From: Herbaspirillum seropedicae
Lineage (GTDB): Bacteria; Pseudomonadota; Gammaproteobacteria; Burkholderiales; Burkholderiaceae_D
Direction of reading: 5' to 3'
Length of the DNA stretch: 64,000 nucleotides
Assembly (NCBI RefSeq): GCF_001040945.1
Contig: NZ_CP011930.1
Span: 4,149,021 to 4,213,020 of the forward strand
A program made the position numbers and the translations under genes. The notes below the pieces were generated by a model that had not been told where the DNA came from, searched no databases, and saw only the letters and a program-made list of their open reading frames with translations. Below are positions 7,975 to 16,454 of this stretch, one piece after another (position 1 is the stretch's first letter; every line of letters begins with the position of its first letter).

Positions 7975-9411
7975 ATGTCCAACCACACCTTCCTCTGGCA
8001 CGACTACGAAACCTTTGGCGCCGTGCCGCGCCGCGACCGTCCCGCCCAGTTCGCGGCCGTGCGCACCGATGCCGAACTCAACGAGATCGGCGCGCCCATC
8101 ATGATCTACTGCAAGCCCGCGCCGGACTACCTGCCCGACCCGGTGTCCTGCCTGATCACCGGTATCACGCCCCAGCACTGCCTGGCACACGGGCTGCCCG
8201 AGCATGAATTCGCGGCCCGGATCGAACAGGCCCTGGGCGAACCCGGCACCATCGGCGTGGGCTACAACACCATCCGCTTCGATGACGAAGTCACCCGCTT
8301 CATGTTCTGGCGCAACCTGATCGATCCCTACGCCCGCGAATGGCAGAACGGCTGCGGCCGCTGGGACCTGCTGGACGTGGTGCGGCTGACCTATGCGCTG
8401 CGCCCGCAGGGCATACAGTGGCCGAAGAAGGACGACGGCAGTATCAGCTTCAAGCTGGAACATCTGTCCAAGGCCAATGGCCTGGTTCACGAGGCGGCCC
8501 ACGACGCGCTCTCCGACGTGCGCGCCACCATCGCCCTGGCGCGCCTGATCCGCCAGAACAATCCGCGCCTGTTCGACTTCGCCCTGGCCCTGTACAAGAA
8601 GGACAAGGCCGCCGCCGAAATCGGCCTGCCGGTGCCGCGCCCCTTCCTGCACGCCTCCGGCATGTTCCCGGTCGCGCATGGCTGCCTGGCGCTGATGTGG
8701 CCGCTGGGCATGCATCCCACCAACAAGAACGAAGTCATCGCCTGGGACCTGCGCCATGACCCCAGCGAACTGGCGACCCTGGACGCGGCCACCGTGCGCG
8801 AACGCCTCTTCAGCAAGCGCGACCAGTTGCCCGAGGGCGTGGAGCGCCTGCCGGTCAAGAGCATCCATCTGAACAAGTCCCCCATGGTGGTGGGCAGCCT
8901 GAAGACCCTCTCCGCCGAGCGCGCCGCCGAACTCGACATCGATGTCGAGGCTGCCCTGCGCCACGCCGACAAGGCCGCCGCCCTGCCCGACCTGACGAGG
9001 CTGTGGAGCGAGGTCTACCAGCGCGAGAGCGAAGGCCCGGCAGATGTGGATGAGGACCTGTACGGCGGCTTCATCGGCAACGGCGACCGCCGCCAGTTGA
9101 ACCAGTTGCGCGCCCTCTCGCCGCAAGCCCTGGCCACGGCCAGCGTGGCCTTCGACGACGCCCGCCTCAATGAGATCCTGTTCCGCTATCGCGCCCGCAG
9201 CTTCCCCGAGACCTTGAGCCCCGAGGAAGCGCAGCACTGGGAAGAGCACCGCGCCGCGCGCCTGTTCGAGGGCGCTGGCGGAGCCCGTACGATTGCGCAA
9301 CTGTTCGAGCAGATCGACCAGTTGCAGGAAGAAGCGGACGACGAACGCACCCAGGACATTCTGGGCGCGCTCTATGACTATGCGGAAATGATCGCGCCCG
9401 CCAACCAGTAA
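7975..9411 (+). CDS. sbcB: Exodeoxyribonuclease I
   Basis: A 478-residue 3'-to-5' single-strand DNA exonuclease used in mismatch repair and recombination. The N-terminal DEDDh exonuclease domain has Exo I FLWHDYETFG (Asp/Glu pair), Exo II in GVGYNTIRFDDE, and Exo III in HDALSDVRATIALARLI with the catalytic His and Asp. It is followed by the SH3-like and helical regions typical of ExoI, with FSKRDQL and LPVKSIHLNKSP. Length matches the family (E. coli 475). The gene is monocistronic by context, with convergent DUF3861 downstream. Confidence 0.96.
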   Translation: MSNHTFLWHDYETFGAVPRRDRPAQFAAVRTDAELNEIGAPIMIYCKPAPDYLPDPVSCLITGITPQHCLAHGLPEHEFAARIEQALGEPGTIGVGYNTIRFDDEVTRFMFWRNLIDPYAREWQNGCGRWDLLDVVRLTYALRPQGIQWPKKDDGSISFKLEHLSKANGLVHEAAHDALSDVRATIALARLIRQNNPRLFDFALALYKKDKAAAEIGLPVPRPFLHASGMFPVAHGCLALMWPLGMHPTNKNEVIAWDLRHDPSELATLDAATVRERLFSKRDQLPEGVERLPVKSIHLNKSPMVVGSLKTLSAERAAELDIDVEAALRHADKAAALPDLTRLWSEVYQRESEGPADVDEDLYGGFIGNGDRRQLNQLRALSPQALATASVAFDDARLNEILFRYRARSFPETLSPEEAQHWEEHRAARLFEGAGGARTIAQLFEQIDQLQEEADDERTQDILGALYDYAEMIAPANQ

Positions 9412-9433
9412 GGCAGGCCCAAACCGGTCGTCT

Positions 9434-9736
9434 CTACTGCGCGGCCGGCTTGCCCTGCGACTTGAGCTTCATGATGAAGGCGCGCAGGGCCGGCTGGATC
9501 TCTTCGAACAGCGGATGCTGGCGGTTCTTGAGCATCACCTCACTGAATAGTTTGAGGCCCAGCGCCAGCTGGGCGCTGGTGTCGCTGTCGAACTGGCCAT
9601 TGCCGCGCAGCCGGGCGATGATGCCGAAGAGGTCATCATGATTGCCCGCCTCGAAGCGGATGGGCTCATGCAGCGTCTGCCCTTCCGAGGCCGTGGCCAG
9701 GTGTTCCAGGGTGATGCGGTAGCGGTGTTCTCTCAT
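9434..9736 (-). CDS. DUF3861 family protein
   Basis: A 100-residue soluble protein beginning MREHRYRITLEHLA, the typical start of DUF3861, with the conserved GNHDDLFGIIARLR and LGLKLFSEVMLKNR blocks. Function is unknown. It lies 51 bases downstream of the PadR-family gene on the same strand, so it is probably co-transcribed with that regulator and under its control. Confidence 0.78.
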   Translation of the reverse strand: MREHRYRITLEHLATASEGQTLHEPIRFEAGNHDDLFGIIARLRGNGQFDSDTSAQLALGLKLFSEVMLKNRQHPLFEEIQPALRAFIMKLKSQGKPAAQ

Positions 9737-9787
9737 GTTCTTTTCCTTCCTTTTCCTTCTCTTGTCAGGATGGCGCTGGACCAGCGC

Positions 9788-10423
9788 TCAGACGCGTTCC
9801 ACCGCCACGGCGGCGCGGTCGATGATGTCGATGATGGCATGCAGTTCTTCCCGGGCCAGCTTGCCCTTGGCCAGGCGTGTATGCAGGGCCATGCGGAAGT
9901 TCTGCACAGCGCGCTGCAGCTCGGGCGAGTCGGCGTCCGGACGCTCCTGGCGGCGCAGTTCGAACTTGCGCAGCACCTGCTGCAGCGCCGCCACGTTGTC
10001 CTTCTCTTCCAGGTGCGCCTGGCCCTCGGGGCTGAGGGTGTAGAGCTTCTTGCCGCCGTCCTCGCCTTGTACCGAGGCATAGCCCATTTCTTCCAGCAGG
10101 GTCAGGGTCGGATAGATCACGCCCGGGCTGGGGCTGTAGCCGCCGCCCACGAGCTGCTCGATGGCCTTGATCATGTCGTAGCCGTGGCGCGGCTTTTCCT
10201 GCAACAGGTGCAGCATGACGATGCGCAATGCGCCCTGCTCGAACATGCGCGCACCGCGACCGCCGCCCTCGCGGCCGCGGGGGCCGTGGTGACCATGATG
10301 CGCGCGCGGACCGCGCTGCTCATCGTCGTCGAACATGCCGCCGCCATGGTGCGGGCGGTCATCACGCTGGTGCTTGGGGCCGTGGCCGGGCTGGCCTTGA
10401 TGGCCAAACAGATGCTTGAACAT
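9788..10423 (-). CDS. yqjI: PadR-family regulator with His-rich N-terminus, YqjI-like
   Basis: A 211-residue transcription regulator. The first ~60 residues are rich in His, Gly and Asp (GHQGQPGHGPKHQRDD, HHGHHGPRGREGG), a likely metal-binding extension as in E. coli YqjI, which responds to nickel and iron. Then comes the PadR winged helix: ALRIVMLHLLQEKPRHGYDMIKAIE, SPSPGVIYPTLTLLEEMGY, GKKLYTLSPEG. A C-terminal dimerisation helix ends in IIDRAAVAVERV, again like YqjI. The start at 10423 avoids a 90-residue non-coding extension. Two perfect palindromes lie 70-108 bases upstream, consistent with autoregulation. The divergent neighbour is a CMD protein rather than yqjH. Confidence 0.85.
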   Translation of the reverse strand: MFKHLFGHQGQPGHGPKHQRDDRPHHGGGMFDDDEQRGPRAHHGHHGPRGREGGGRGARMFEQGALRIVMLHLLQEKPRHGYDMIKAIEQLVGGGYSPSPGVIYPTLTLLEEMGYASVQGEDGGKKLYTLSPEGQAHLEEKDNVAALQQVLRKFELRRQERPDADSPELQRAVQNFRMALHTRLAKGKLAREELHAIIDIIDRAAVAVERV

Positions 10424-10492
10424 GGTGTGTTTCCTTCGTGTCGGGTGGTTGGGGCAGCGACTGACGCACGCTGCGTGTCGATCGATATAGCC

Positions 10493-10531
10493 AAGATATA
10501 TCTTAATCAGCAGCATTTCAAGATATATCTT
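10493..10531. promoter_or_regulatory. Twin palindromic operators for the PadR/YqjI-like regulator
   Basis: AAGATATATCTT occurs twice, at 10493-10504 and 10520-10531, each perfectly palindromic. The centres are 27 bases apart and both copies sit in the longer identical context CAAGATATATCTTAAT. They lie in an AT-rich island in otherwise GC-rich DNA, upstream of the PadR-family gene. PadR proteins bind such AT-rich inverted repeats. The overlap with likely -10 sequence suggests autorepression. Confidence 0.72.
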
Positions 10532-10561
10532 AATAATATTTTCATTGCATCGGGGCAATGT

Positions 10562-10582
10562 GGTGAAGCAAAAAGCTTCACC
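10562..10582. promoter_or_regulatory. Inverted repeat upstream of CMD gene
   Basis: GGTGAAGC and GCTTCACC form an 8-bp perfect inverted repeat around AAAAA. It is in the divergent space, between the twin PadR boxes and the CMD gene. It might be an operator for that gene or a 5' hairpin in its transcript. Confidence 0.35.
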
Positions 10583-10665
10583 GTCAGCCCGGTGACATTG
10601 CCAGGCGCGCAAAAGTGCTACCTTCTTCATGCCGCATCCACAACAAACGCCACCAGGAGACCCGC

Positions 10666-11262
10666 ATGACCCAGCCCGCCGCCCCAAGCGCACCCATCGG
10701 CCGCTTCCCCATCCCCGACCTGGACAGCCTGCCGGAAGACATCCGCAGCCGCATCCTGGCAGTCCAGGAAAAATCCGGCTTCATTCCCAACGTATTCCTG
10801 GTGCTGGCGCACCGGCCTGATGAATTCCGCGCCTTCTTCGCCTACCACGACGCCCTGATGGACAAACCCGGCCGGCTCACCAAGGCCGAGCGCGAGATGA
10901 TCGTGGTGGCCACCAGCAACGCCAACCAGTGCCAGTATTGCGTGGTGGCGCATGGGGCGATCCTGCGCATCCGCGCCAAGGATCCGCTGCTGGCCGACCA
11001 GGTCGCCATCAACTACCGCAAGGCCGATATCAGCGAGCGGCAGAAGGCCATGCTGGACTTTGCGATGAAGGTGTCGGCCAGCGCCTGGGCAGTCGGCGAA
11101 GAGGATTTCGCCACGCTGCGCAAGCATGGCTGGGAAGAGGAAGACGCCTGGGACATGGCCGCCATCGCGGCCTTCTTCGGCATGTCGAACCGGCTGGCCA
11201 ATGTGACCAGCATGCGGCCCAACGACGAGTTCTATCTGATGGGACGGGTACCGCTGCAATGA
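10666..11262 (+). CDS. Peroxidase-related CMD-family protein (AhpD-like)
   Basis: A 198-residue protein with a carboxymuconolactone decarboxylase/AhpD fold. The redox motif NQCQYCVVAHG has the CxxC-x3-His arrangement of AhpD-type peroxidases. It also carries the flanking helices (LTKAEREMIVVATSNAN; ISERQKAMLDFAMKVS) typical of the uncharacterised peroxidase-related enzyme subfamily. The start at 10666 has AGGAGA upstream. It is divergent from the PadR-family regulator and may be controlled by the intervening operators. Probable role: thiol-dependent peroxide removal. Confidence 0.82.
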   Translation: MTQPAAPSAPIGRFPIPDLDSLPEDIRSRILAVQEKSGFIPNVFLVLAHRPDEFRAFFAYHDALMDKPGRLTKAEREMIVVATSNANQCQYCVVAHGAILRIRAKDPLLADQVAINYRKADISERQKAMLDFAMKVSASAWAVGEEDFATLRKHGWEEEDAWDMAAIAAFFGMSNRLANVTSMRPNDEFYLMGRVPLQ

Positions 11263-11298
11263 AGATGAAGAGCCAGCAGGCTCATTGACGCGCCCGCT

Positions 11299-11799
11299 TC
11301 AGCGCTGGCCCGCATGCCAGCGCGCCACCCCTTGCAGGCAGTCGCGCAGGTCACCCTGTACCAGTTCGGCGGCATGGACCAGCATGAGATTGCGCGGCAG
11401 GCCGAAGTCTTCGATCAGCATACCCTGGCGGCAGTAGCCGGGTGCGCCCTGCGGCACCTGGCTCAGCAGATCCTGCGCGGGCGTGTTGTAGCCCCAGACC
11501 TTCTTGCCCCGTCCCACCGCATAGCCGATCTCGAAGACGGTGCCGGAATCCGGCTCGTGGCCGCGAAAGTCGCAGACATTGGCGACCACGTAATCGGCCG
11601 AGTCGATCAAGGCGATGTTGATTTCGTAGATGCGACGGGCCACCTCGGCCTTGTCTTCGCCGCTGACTTCATCATCGCCCGGGCACAGCGCCACCAGGCC
11701 CAGTTCGGCGCACCACTGCTTGATGCGCGCCTTGTGCCGGGCATAGTCAGGCTGGAAGACATCGGGGCCGGCCATATAGATGCGGGGTTGCGCGCTCAT
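11299..11799 (-). CDS. Nucleoside 2-deoxyribosyltransferase
   Basis: A 166-residue enzyme that exchanges the base of 2'-deoxynucleosides in nucleotide salvage. Seen: an N-terminal RIYMAGPDVFQPDY substrate-binding strand, the acidic DSADYVVANVCDFRGHEPDSGTV stretch, and FEIGYAVGRGKKVWGY with the expected nucleophilic Glu. The start at 11799 gives the family length. The longer open frame upstream overlaps fadE and is rejected. It lies downstream of fadE on the same strand with a 61-base gap. Confidence 0.85.
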   Translation of the reverse strand: MSAQPRIYMAGPDVFQPDYARHKARIKQWCAELGLVALCPGDDEVSGEDKAEVARRIYEINIALIDSADYVVANVCDFRGHEPDSGTVFEIGYAVGRGKKVWGYNTPAQDLLSQVPQGAPGYCRQGMLIEDFGLPRNLMLVHAAELVQGDLRDCLQGVARWHAGQR

Positions 11800-11860
11800 G
11801 CTTGATCCTGTGGAGGGTGCAGAAAACCGGCAGGATAGCGCATCGCCCAGGGCTGCGGTA

Positions 11861-14335
11861 TCAGGAGGACTGCGCCGCGACCTGCGCCACCATCTCGGCG
11901 CGGTCGAAGTCAGCGGCGAAATCATCCACCGCGACGCTCTGATGGCCGTATAGGGCGAAGGCGTCCAGCGCCTCCTTCTCCTGCAGCGACAGCAGCCCGC
12001 GTTCCAGCGCCAGCGCGCTCCAGGCGGTGAGCTCCAGCAGGCTCTGCGGCATGGGCGGCAGCTTGCCCTCGCGGATGTCGGGCTTGAGGCGATGCTCCAG
12101 CTGCTGCACCACCGGCGTGAGCGCAAAGGCCTGTTCACCGCAGGCCAGCGGATCGCCCGCGCGCGGCAGGTAGGCATCGGCCAGCAGGCGCTCGCGGCTT
12201 TCGCCTGGGGTCTGCATGGCCTTGGCCACGTGCGTGCCCAGCACATCGGCGGGCTTGCGGTACGGCAGGCCCAGCGGGAAGATCGCCAGCCGCAGCGCGA
12301 ACGCCACGAAGGGATTGGGGAAGTTGTGCAAGACCTCGACGATGGCTTCCTGGGCCCGGTTCAAGGCCTCCTGCACCGACCAGTCCACATAGGGCAGGTC
12401 GGCCTCTTGCCGGCCCTCGTCCTCATAGCGCTTCAACGCCGCCGAGACCAGGTAGAGCTGCGAGAGTACATCCCCCAGCCGCGCCGAGATGCGCTCGCGG
12501 AACTTGAGCGTGCCGCCCAGCACCGCCATGCTGGCGTCGGTCAGTAAGGCGAACGCCGAAGACAGGTGGACCACCGCCCGGTAATAGCGGCGCGTGGCAT
12601 GCGCAGCCTGCGCCGGCGCCGCCAACAGCCAGCCGCCGCTGAGCCCGCCCACCAGGCTGCGCGCTGCATTGGCCGCCACGAAGGACAGGTGTCCGAACAG
12701 CAGGCGATCGAACTCCTGGACGGCGCGCTCGCGATCTTCATCGGCGGCCGCGGCCAGTTCCTTGAGCACATAGGGATGGCAACGGATCGCCCCCTGCCCG
12801 AAAATGATGAGGCAGCGCGTGAGGATGTTGGCGCCTTCTACCGTGATGGCAATCGGGATCTGCTGGTACACCCGCGCCAGGAAGTTGCCCGGCCCCATGC
12901 AGATGCCCTTGCCGCCGATCACGTCCATGCCGTCATTGACCACCATGCGCCCGCGCTCGGTGATGTGATACTTGGAGATGGCCGAGATGACCGAGGGTTT
13001 CTCGCCCGCATCCACGGCCAGCGCCGACAACCGCCGGGTGGCGTCCATCATGTACAGATGCCCGCCCATGCGCGCCAGCGCTTCCTGCACGCCTTCGAAC
13101 TTGCCGATCTCGATCTTGAACTGGCGGCGCATGGCGGCATAGCCGCTGGTGCCGCGCACGGCCATCTTGGAAAAGCCGACGCTGGAAGAAGGCAGCGAAA
13201 TGGCCCGCCCCGCCGCCAGGCATTCCATGAGCATGCGCCAGCCGCGCCCGACCTGGGCCACGCCGCCGATGACCCATTCCATAGGGATGAAGACGTCCTT
13301 GCCCTCGGTCGGTCCATTCTGGAAGACCGCATTGAGAGGCCAATGGCGGCGCCCCGTGACCACGCCCGGATGATCGGTGGGAATCAGGGCGCAGGTGATG
13401 CCGGCTTCGCGCTCGCCGCCCAGCAGGCCGTCCGGATCGCTGGCCCGGAAGGCCAGCCCCAGCACGGTGGCAATCGGCGCCAGGGTGATGTAGCGCTTGC
13501 TCCAGGTGACCCGGAAGCCCAGCGTCTCGCGCCCCTCATGCACGCCCTTGCAGACGATGCCGATATCGGGAATGGCCGCCGCATCCGAGCCCGCATAGGG
13601 ACTGGTCAGGGCAAAGCAGGGAATCTCCAGTCCCTGGGCCAGGCGCGGCAGGTAGTGGTTCTTCTGGACTTCGGTACCGTAGTGCAACAGCAGTTCGGCC
13701 GGCCCCAGCGAATTGGGCACCATCACCGCAATGGCCGCCGCCGAACTGCGCGAGGCGAGCTTCATCACCACTTGCGAATGCATGTAGGCCGAGAACTGCT
13801 TGCCGCCGTACTGGCGCGGGATGATCATGCCCAGGAAGCCCTTGTCCTTGATGAATTGCCAAGCCTCGGGCGGCAGGTCCTGGGTCTTCACGGTGGCGTC
13901 CCAGTCGCTGACCATGCCGCACAACTGCTCGACCTCGTTGTCGAGGAAGGCCTGTTCTTCAGCGGTCAGGCGCGGCGCCGGCAACGCGAACAGGCGCGAC
14001 CAGTCCGGCTTGCCGGAGAACAGTTCAGCATCCCACCACACCGTGCCGGCCTCGATGGCGTCGCGCTCGGTGGCCGACATGGCCGGCATGATCTTGCGGA
14101 AGATATCCAGGGCGGGACGCGTCATCAGCGCTTGGCGCACCGACCGGATGGCCACCAGCAGCGTAGGCGTGAAGAACAGGATCGCCAGCAGCACCAGCAC
14201 CGGCCATTCGATCTCGGCCAGGCGCGCGCCCAGCCAGAGCAGCACCGCCTCCGCCGCCAGCCAGGCCCAGGCGCTGGCGCGCATCATCATGAGGGCCAGC
14301 GCACTGGCAATGAGAAGGATGAGCCAGATGATCAT
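11861..14335 (-). CDS. fadE: Acyl-CoA dehydrogenase FadE
   Basis: An 824-residue FadE-type acyl-CoA dehydrogenase (E. coli 814), which carries out the first FAD-dependent step of fatty acid beta-oxidation. Two N-terminal membrane segments (MIIWLILLIASALALMMM and VLVLLAILFFTPTLLVAI) precede the dehydrogenase core. Core motifs include GFLGMIIPRQYGGKQFS, ALTSPYAGSDAAAIPD, RVTWSKRYITLAP and VEGANILTRCLIIFGQGA, followed by the long DUF1974-type C-terminal domain. The ATG at 14335 is preceded by a perfect AGGAGG. The ypfJ-type gene is divergent. No fatty-acid regulator site was recognised. Confidence 0.95.
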   Translation of the reverse strand: MIIWLILLIASALALMMMRASAWAWLAAEAVLLWLGARLAEIEWPVLVLLAILFFTPTLLVAIRSVRQALMTRPALDIFRKIMPAMSATERDAIEAGTVWWDAELFSGKPDWSRLFALPAPRLTAEEQAFLDNEVEQLCGMVSDWDATVKTQDLPPEAWQFIKDKGFLGMIIPRQYGGKQFSAYMHSQVVMKLASRSSAAAIAVMVPNSLGPAELLLHYGTEVQKNHYLPRLAQGLEIPCFALTSPYAGSDAAAIPDIGIVCKGVHEGRETLGFRVTWSKRYITLAPIATVLGLAFRASDPDGLLGGEREAGITCALIPTDHPGVVTGRRHWPLNAVFQNGPTEGKDVFIPMEWVIGGVAQVGRGWRMLMECLAAGRAISLPSSSVGFSKMAVRGTSGYAAMRRQFKIEIGKFEGVQEALARMGGHLYMMDATRRLSALAVDAGEKPSVISAISKYHITERGRMVVNDGMDVIGGKGICMGPGNFLARVYQQIPIAITVEGANILTRCLIIFGQGAIRCHPYVLKELAAAADEDRERAVQEFDRLLFGHLSFVAANAARSLVGGLSGGWLLAAPAQAAHATRRYYRAVVHLSSAFALLTDASMAVLGGTLKFRERISARLGDVLSQLYLVSAALKRYEDEGRQEADLPYVDWSVQEALNRAQEAIVEVLHNFPNPFVAFALRLAIFPLGLPYRKPADVLGTHVAKAMQTPGESRERLLADAYLPRAGDPLACGEQAFALTPVVQQLEHRLKPDIREGKLPPMPQSLLELTAWSALALERGLLSLQEKEALDAFALYGHQSVAVDDFAADFDRAEMVAQVAAQSS

Positions 14336-14555
14336 GTCGCCTCCTGTGCTGTTGTCGTTCTTGGGTTCTCGGGAGTGTGGCACGCAATACCGGCAGCGCC
14401 AAGCGGCCAGGCTGCGGGCTCAGCGTACCCCGCCAGCTCAGCCGGTGGAATCGGACAGTGCAGTCTGCCCCCGTCAGACAACGCCTGACAAGCCGCGGCC
14501 CCATGGCATCCATTACAATCCCGGCATTGCAGACAGCAGCACCGGAGAAGACATC

Positions 14556-15431
14556 ATGAAATGGGAAGGCAATCGCGAAAGCGACAACGTGGAAGACCGG
14601 CGCGGCGAGGATGGCGGTGGTGGCGGCTTTGGTTTCGGCGGCCGCTCGATCGGCCTGGGCACGGTGGCAGTGGCCCTGGTGGCGTCCTACTTCCTGGGCA
14701 TCAACCCGCTGACCATGCTCAGCCTGCTCTCCGGCGGCAGTCCCGCCCCGGTGCAGCAGCAGGCCCCGGCGCACAAGCCTTCGCCCAACGACCAGATGGC
14801 GCGCTTCGTCGCCACCGTGCTGGCCGATACCGAAGACACCTGGGACAAGATCTTCGCCGCCAACGGCAAGCAATACGTGCGGCCCAAGCTGGTGCTCTTC
14901 TCCGGCAGCACGCCCACGGCCTGCGGCACCGGCCAGAGCGCCACCGGCCCCTTCTACTGCCCGGGCGACCAGAAGGTCTACATCGACCTGTCCTTCTATG
15001 AACTGATGAAGCAGCGCTTCAAGGTCTCCGGCAATTTTGCCCAGGCCTATGTGATCGCCCATGAAGTGGGCCACCACGTGCAACATCTCATGGGCATCTC
15101 CGACAAGGTCGATGCGGCCCGCCGCAACGCCACCGAGAAGCAGGCCAATGCCATGTCGGTGCGCCTGGAGCTGCAGGCCGACTGCTTTGCCGGCGTCTGG
15201 GCCTATCACGCCAACCAGGCCCGCCACATCCTGGAAGAAGGCGATATCGAATCGGCCCTGCATGCGGCCTCCGCCATCGGCGACGACGCCCTGCAGCGGC
15301 AGGCGCGCGGCGTGGTCGTGCCCGATTCCTTCACCCACGGCAGCTCCGCGCAGCGCATGACCTGGTTCAAGCGCGGCATCAGCGAAGGCAAGGTCAGCGC
15401 CTGCAATACCTTCGCCGCCAAGGAACTCTGA
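14556..15431 (+). CDS. ypfJ: Neutral zinc metallopeptidase, YpfJ family
   Basis: A 291-residue protein. The N-terminus is Gly/Arg-rich (RRGEDGGGGGFGFGGRS), followed by one transmembrane helix near residues 31-50 and a Pro-rich linker. The peptidase domain contains AYVIAHEVGHHVQ, the HExxH zinc motif, and a downstream LELQADCFAGVWA with the third acidic ligand. This is the YpfJ/neutral zinc metallopeptidase architecture. The active domain should lie outside the cytoplasm. The cellular substrate is unknown. Confidence 0.9.
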   Translation: MKWEGNRESDNVEDRRGEDGGGGGFGFGGRSIGLGTVAVALVASYFLGINPLTMLSLLSGGSPAPVQQQAPAHKPSPNDQMARFVATVLADTEDTWDKIFAANGKQYVRPKLVLFSGSTPTACGTGQSATGPFYCPGDQKVYIDLSFYELMKQRFKVSGNFAQAYVIAHEVGHHVQHLMGISDKVDAARRNATEKQANAMSVRLELQADCFAGVWAYHANQARHILEEGDIESALHAASAIGDDALQRQARGVVVPDSFTHGSSAQRMTWFKRGISEGKVSACNTFAAKEL

Positions 15432-15471
15432 TTTTCTGATTGCCTGACATCACAACGAGGAGACGCAACGC

Positions 15472-15852
15472 ATGACCCTATCCTACTGGTGCATCCTGAT
15501 CGCTGGCCTGATGCCAGTGCTGACCATTGCCGTAGCCAAGTATGGTCGCCGCGATTTCGACAATGCCGAACCGCGCGCCTGGCTGGACAAGCAGACCGGC
15601 GTGCGTCGCCGCGCCGACTACGCCCACCGCAACCATTTCGAAGCCTTCCCCTTCTTTGCCGCCGCCGTGCTGGTGGCGCAGCAGGTCGGCGCGCCCCAGG
15701 GACAGATCGACATCGCCGCACTGGTCTTCATTGCGGCGCGCATCCTCTACACGGCGCTGTACCTGAGCGACAAACCCTCGGCGCGCTCGGCGGTGTGGAT
15801 CATCGGCTATCTCAGCGTGATTGCCCTCTTCGTCATCGCCGCGCGCGCGTGA
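15472..15852 (+). CDS. MAPEG family membrane protein
   Basis: A 126-residue four-helix membrane protein of the MAPEG (eicosanoid and glutathione metabolism) superfamily. The family block RRADYAHRNHFEAFPFFAAAV has the conserved N-x-FE core, followed by ALVFIAARILYTALYL. Bacterial members are poorly characterised; some bind glutathione. The ATG follows a GAGGAG ribosome-binding sequence. It lies 41 bases after the metallopeptidase gene and 15 bases before the next small gene, so the three probably form an operon. Confidence 0.85.
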   Translation: MTLSYWCILIAGLMPVLTIAVAKYGRRDFDNAEPRAWLDKQTGVRRRADYAHRNHFEAFPFFAAAVLVAQQVGAPQGQIDIAALVFIAARILYTALYLSDKPSARSAVWIIGYLSVIALFVIAARA

Positions 15853-15866
15853 GCGGGGAGCCCATC

Positions 15867-16151
15867 ATGAGCCACCCCGCCGCCCCGCAACTGGCCCTCA
15901 TGCGCGCAGCGCTCGACGACCTGCGCACCGGCCGCGCCAGCATCGCCGATCTGTGCAGCGCCTGGCGCGCCCGCAGCGACGTGATGAACGCCCTGCCGCC
16001 GCGTTACCAGCAGGTCGCCGAAGACCTGCTGGGACGCCTGGAAGCAGGCAGCCTCTTTACCGAAGAGAGCTGCTCCTTCAGTCAGAAAGACCTCACCGAC
16101 AGCCTCTCGACCTGGCTGGACAAGGCGCAGCAGACGCTGGCGAGCGACTGA
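15867..16151 (+). CDS. Small conserved-looking hypothetical protein
   Basis: A 94-residue soluble, helical protein starting MSHPAAPQLALMRAALDDLR. There are no transmembrane segments and I do not recognise the family. GGGGAG before the ATG at 15867 and the short 15-base spacing to the MAPEG gene support translation in an operon. Gene-like codon use continues to the stop. Confidence 0.65.
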   Translation: MSHPAAPQLALMRAALDDLRTGRASIADLCSAWRARSDVMNALPPRYQQVAEDLLGRLEAGSLFTEESCSFSQKDLTDSLSTWLDKAQQTLASD

Positions 16152-16207
16152 AAAGCGCGATGAAGCCGGACTTGGAAGTGCTCACCCATTTCCTTGCTCT
16201 TGTCCCT

Positions 16208-16301
16208 CCCGTTCGGACTGAGTAGGCCCAAAGGGCCGTATCGAAGGCCTGACTCCCGTGCGTCTTCGATACGCGGCTATGCCGCTACTCAGTCCGAACG
16301 G
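16208..16301. repeat. Dispersed inverted-repeat element (REP pair) upstream of narK1
   Basis: Two inverted halves: CCGTTCGGACTGAGTAG then GCCCaaaGGGC then CGTATCGAAG on the left, and CTTCGATACG then CGGCtatGCCG then CTACTCAGTCCGAACGG on the right. The central spacer is about 17 bases. The arms pair fully and each carries its own small hairpin, so a cloverleaf-like or cruciform fold is possible. The same arms occur three times at 46.5-47.0 kb. The remainder of the 303-base gap to narK1 is pyrimidine-rich with no convincing FNR site. Confidence 0.85.
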
Positions 16302-16454
16302 TAGTGTCAGCGCCTCTCCCTTAGCCAAAAGAACTAGTCCTTCCGGCAGCTCCCCTCCTCCTTCTCCCTTCCCCCGCCTCACCGACGGACCGATATGGCC
16401 CGCCTGCCCTGATCGCTAAGCTGAAGCCATCGATCAACATCCGCAGGAGGCTCC

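Noticed and set aside
12566-14488. A 640-codon plus-strand frame opposite fadE
   Set aside because: Antisense shadow of fadE with no recognisable domain and extreme His/Arg/Gln content.
16302-16454. FNR/ANR box upstream of narK1
   Set aside because: An ATCAA half-site is present near 16434 but no TTGAT partner with a 4-base spacer could be found; the match is too poor.
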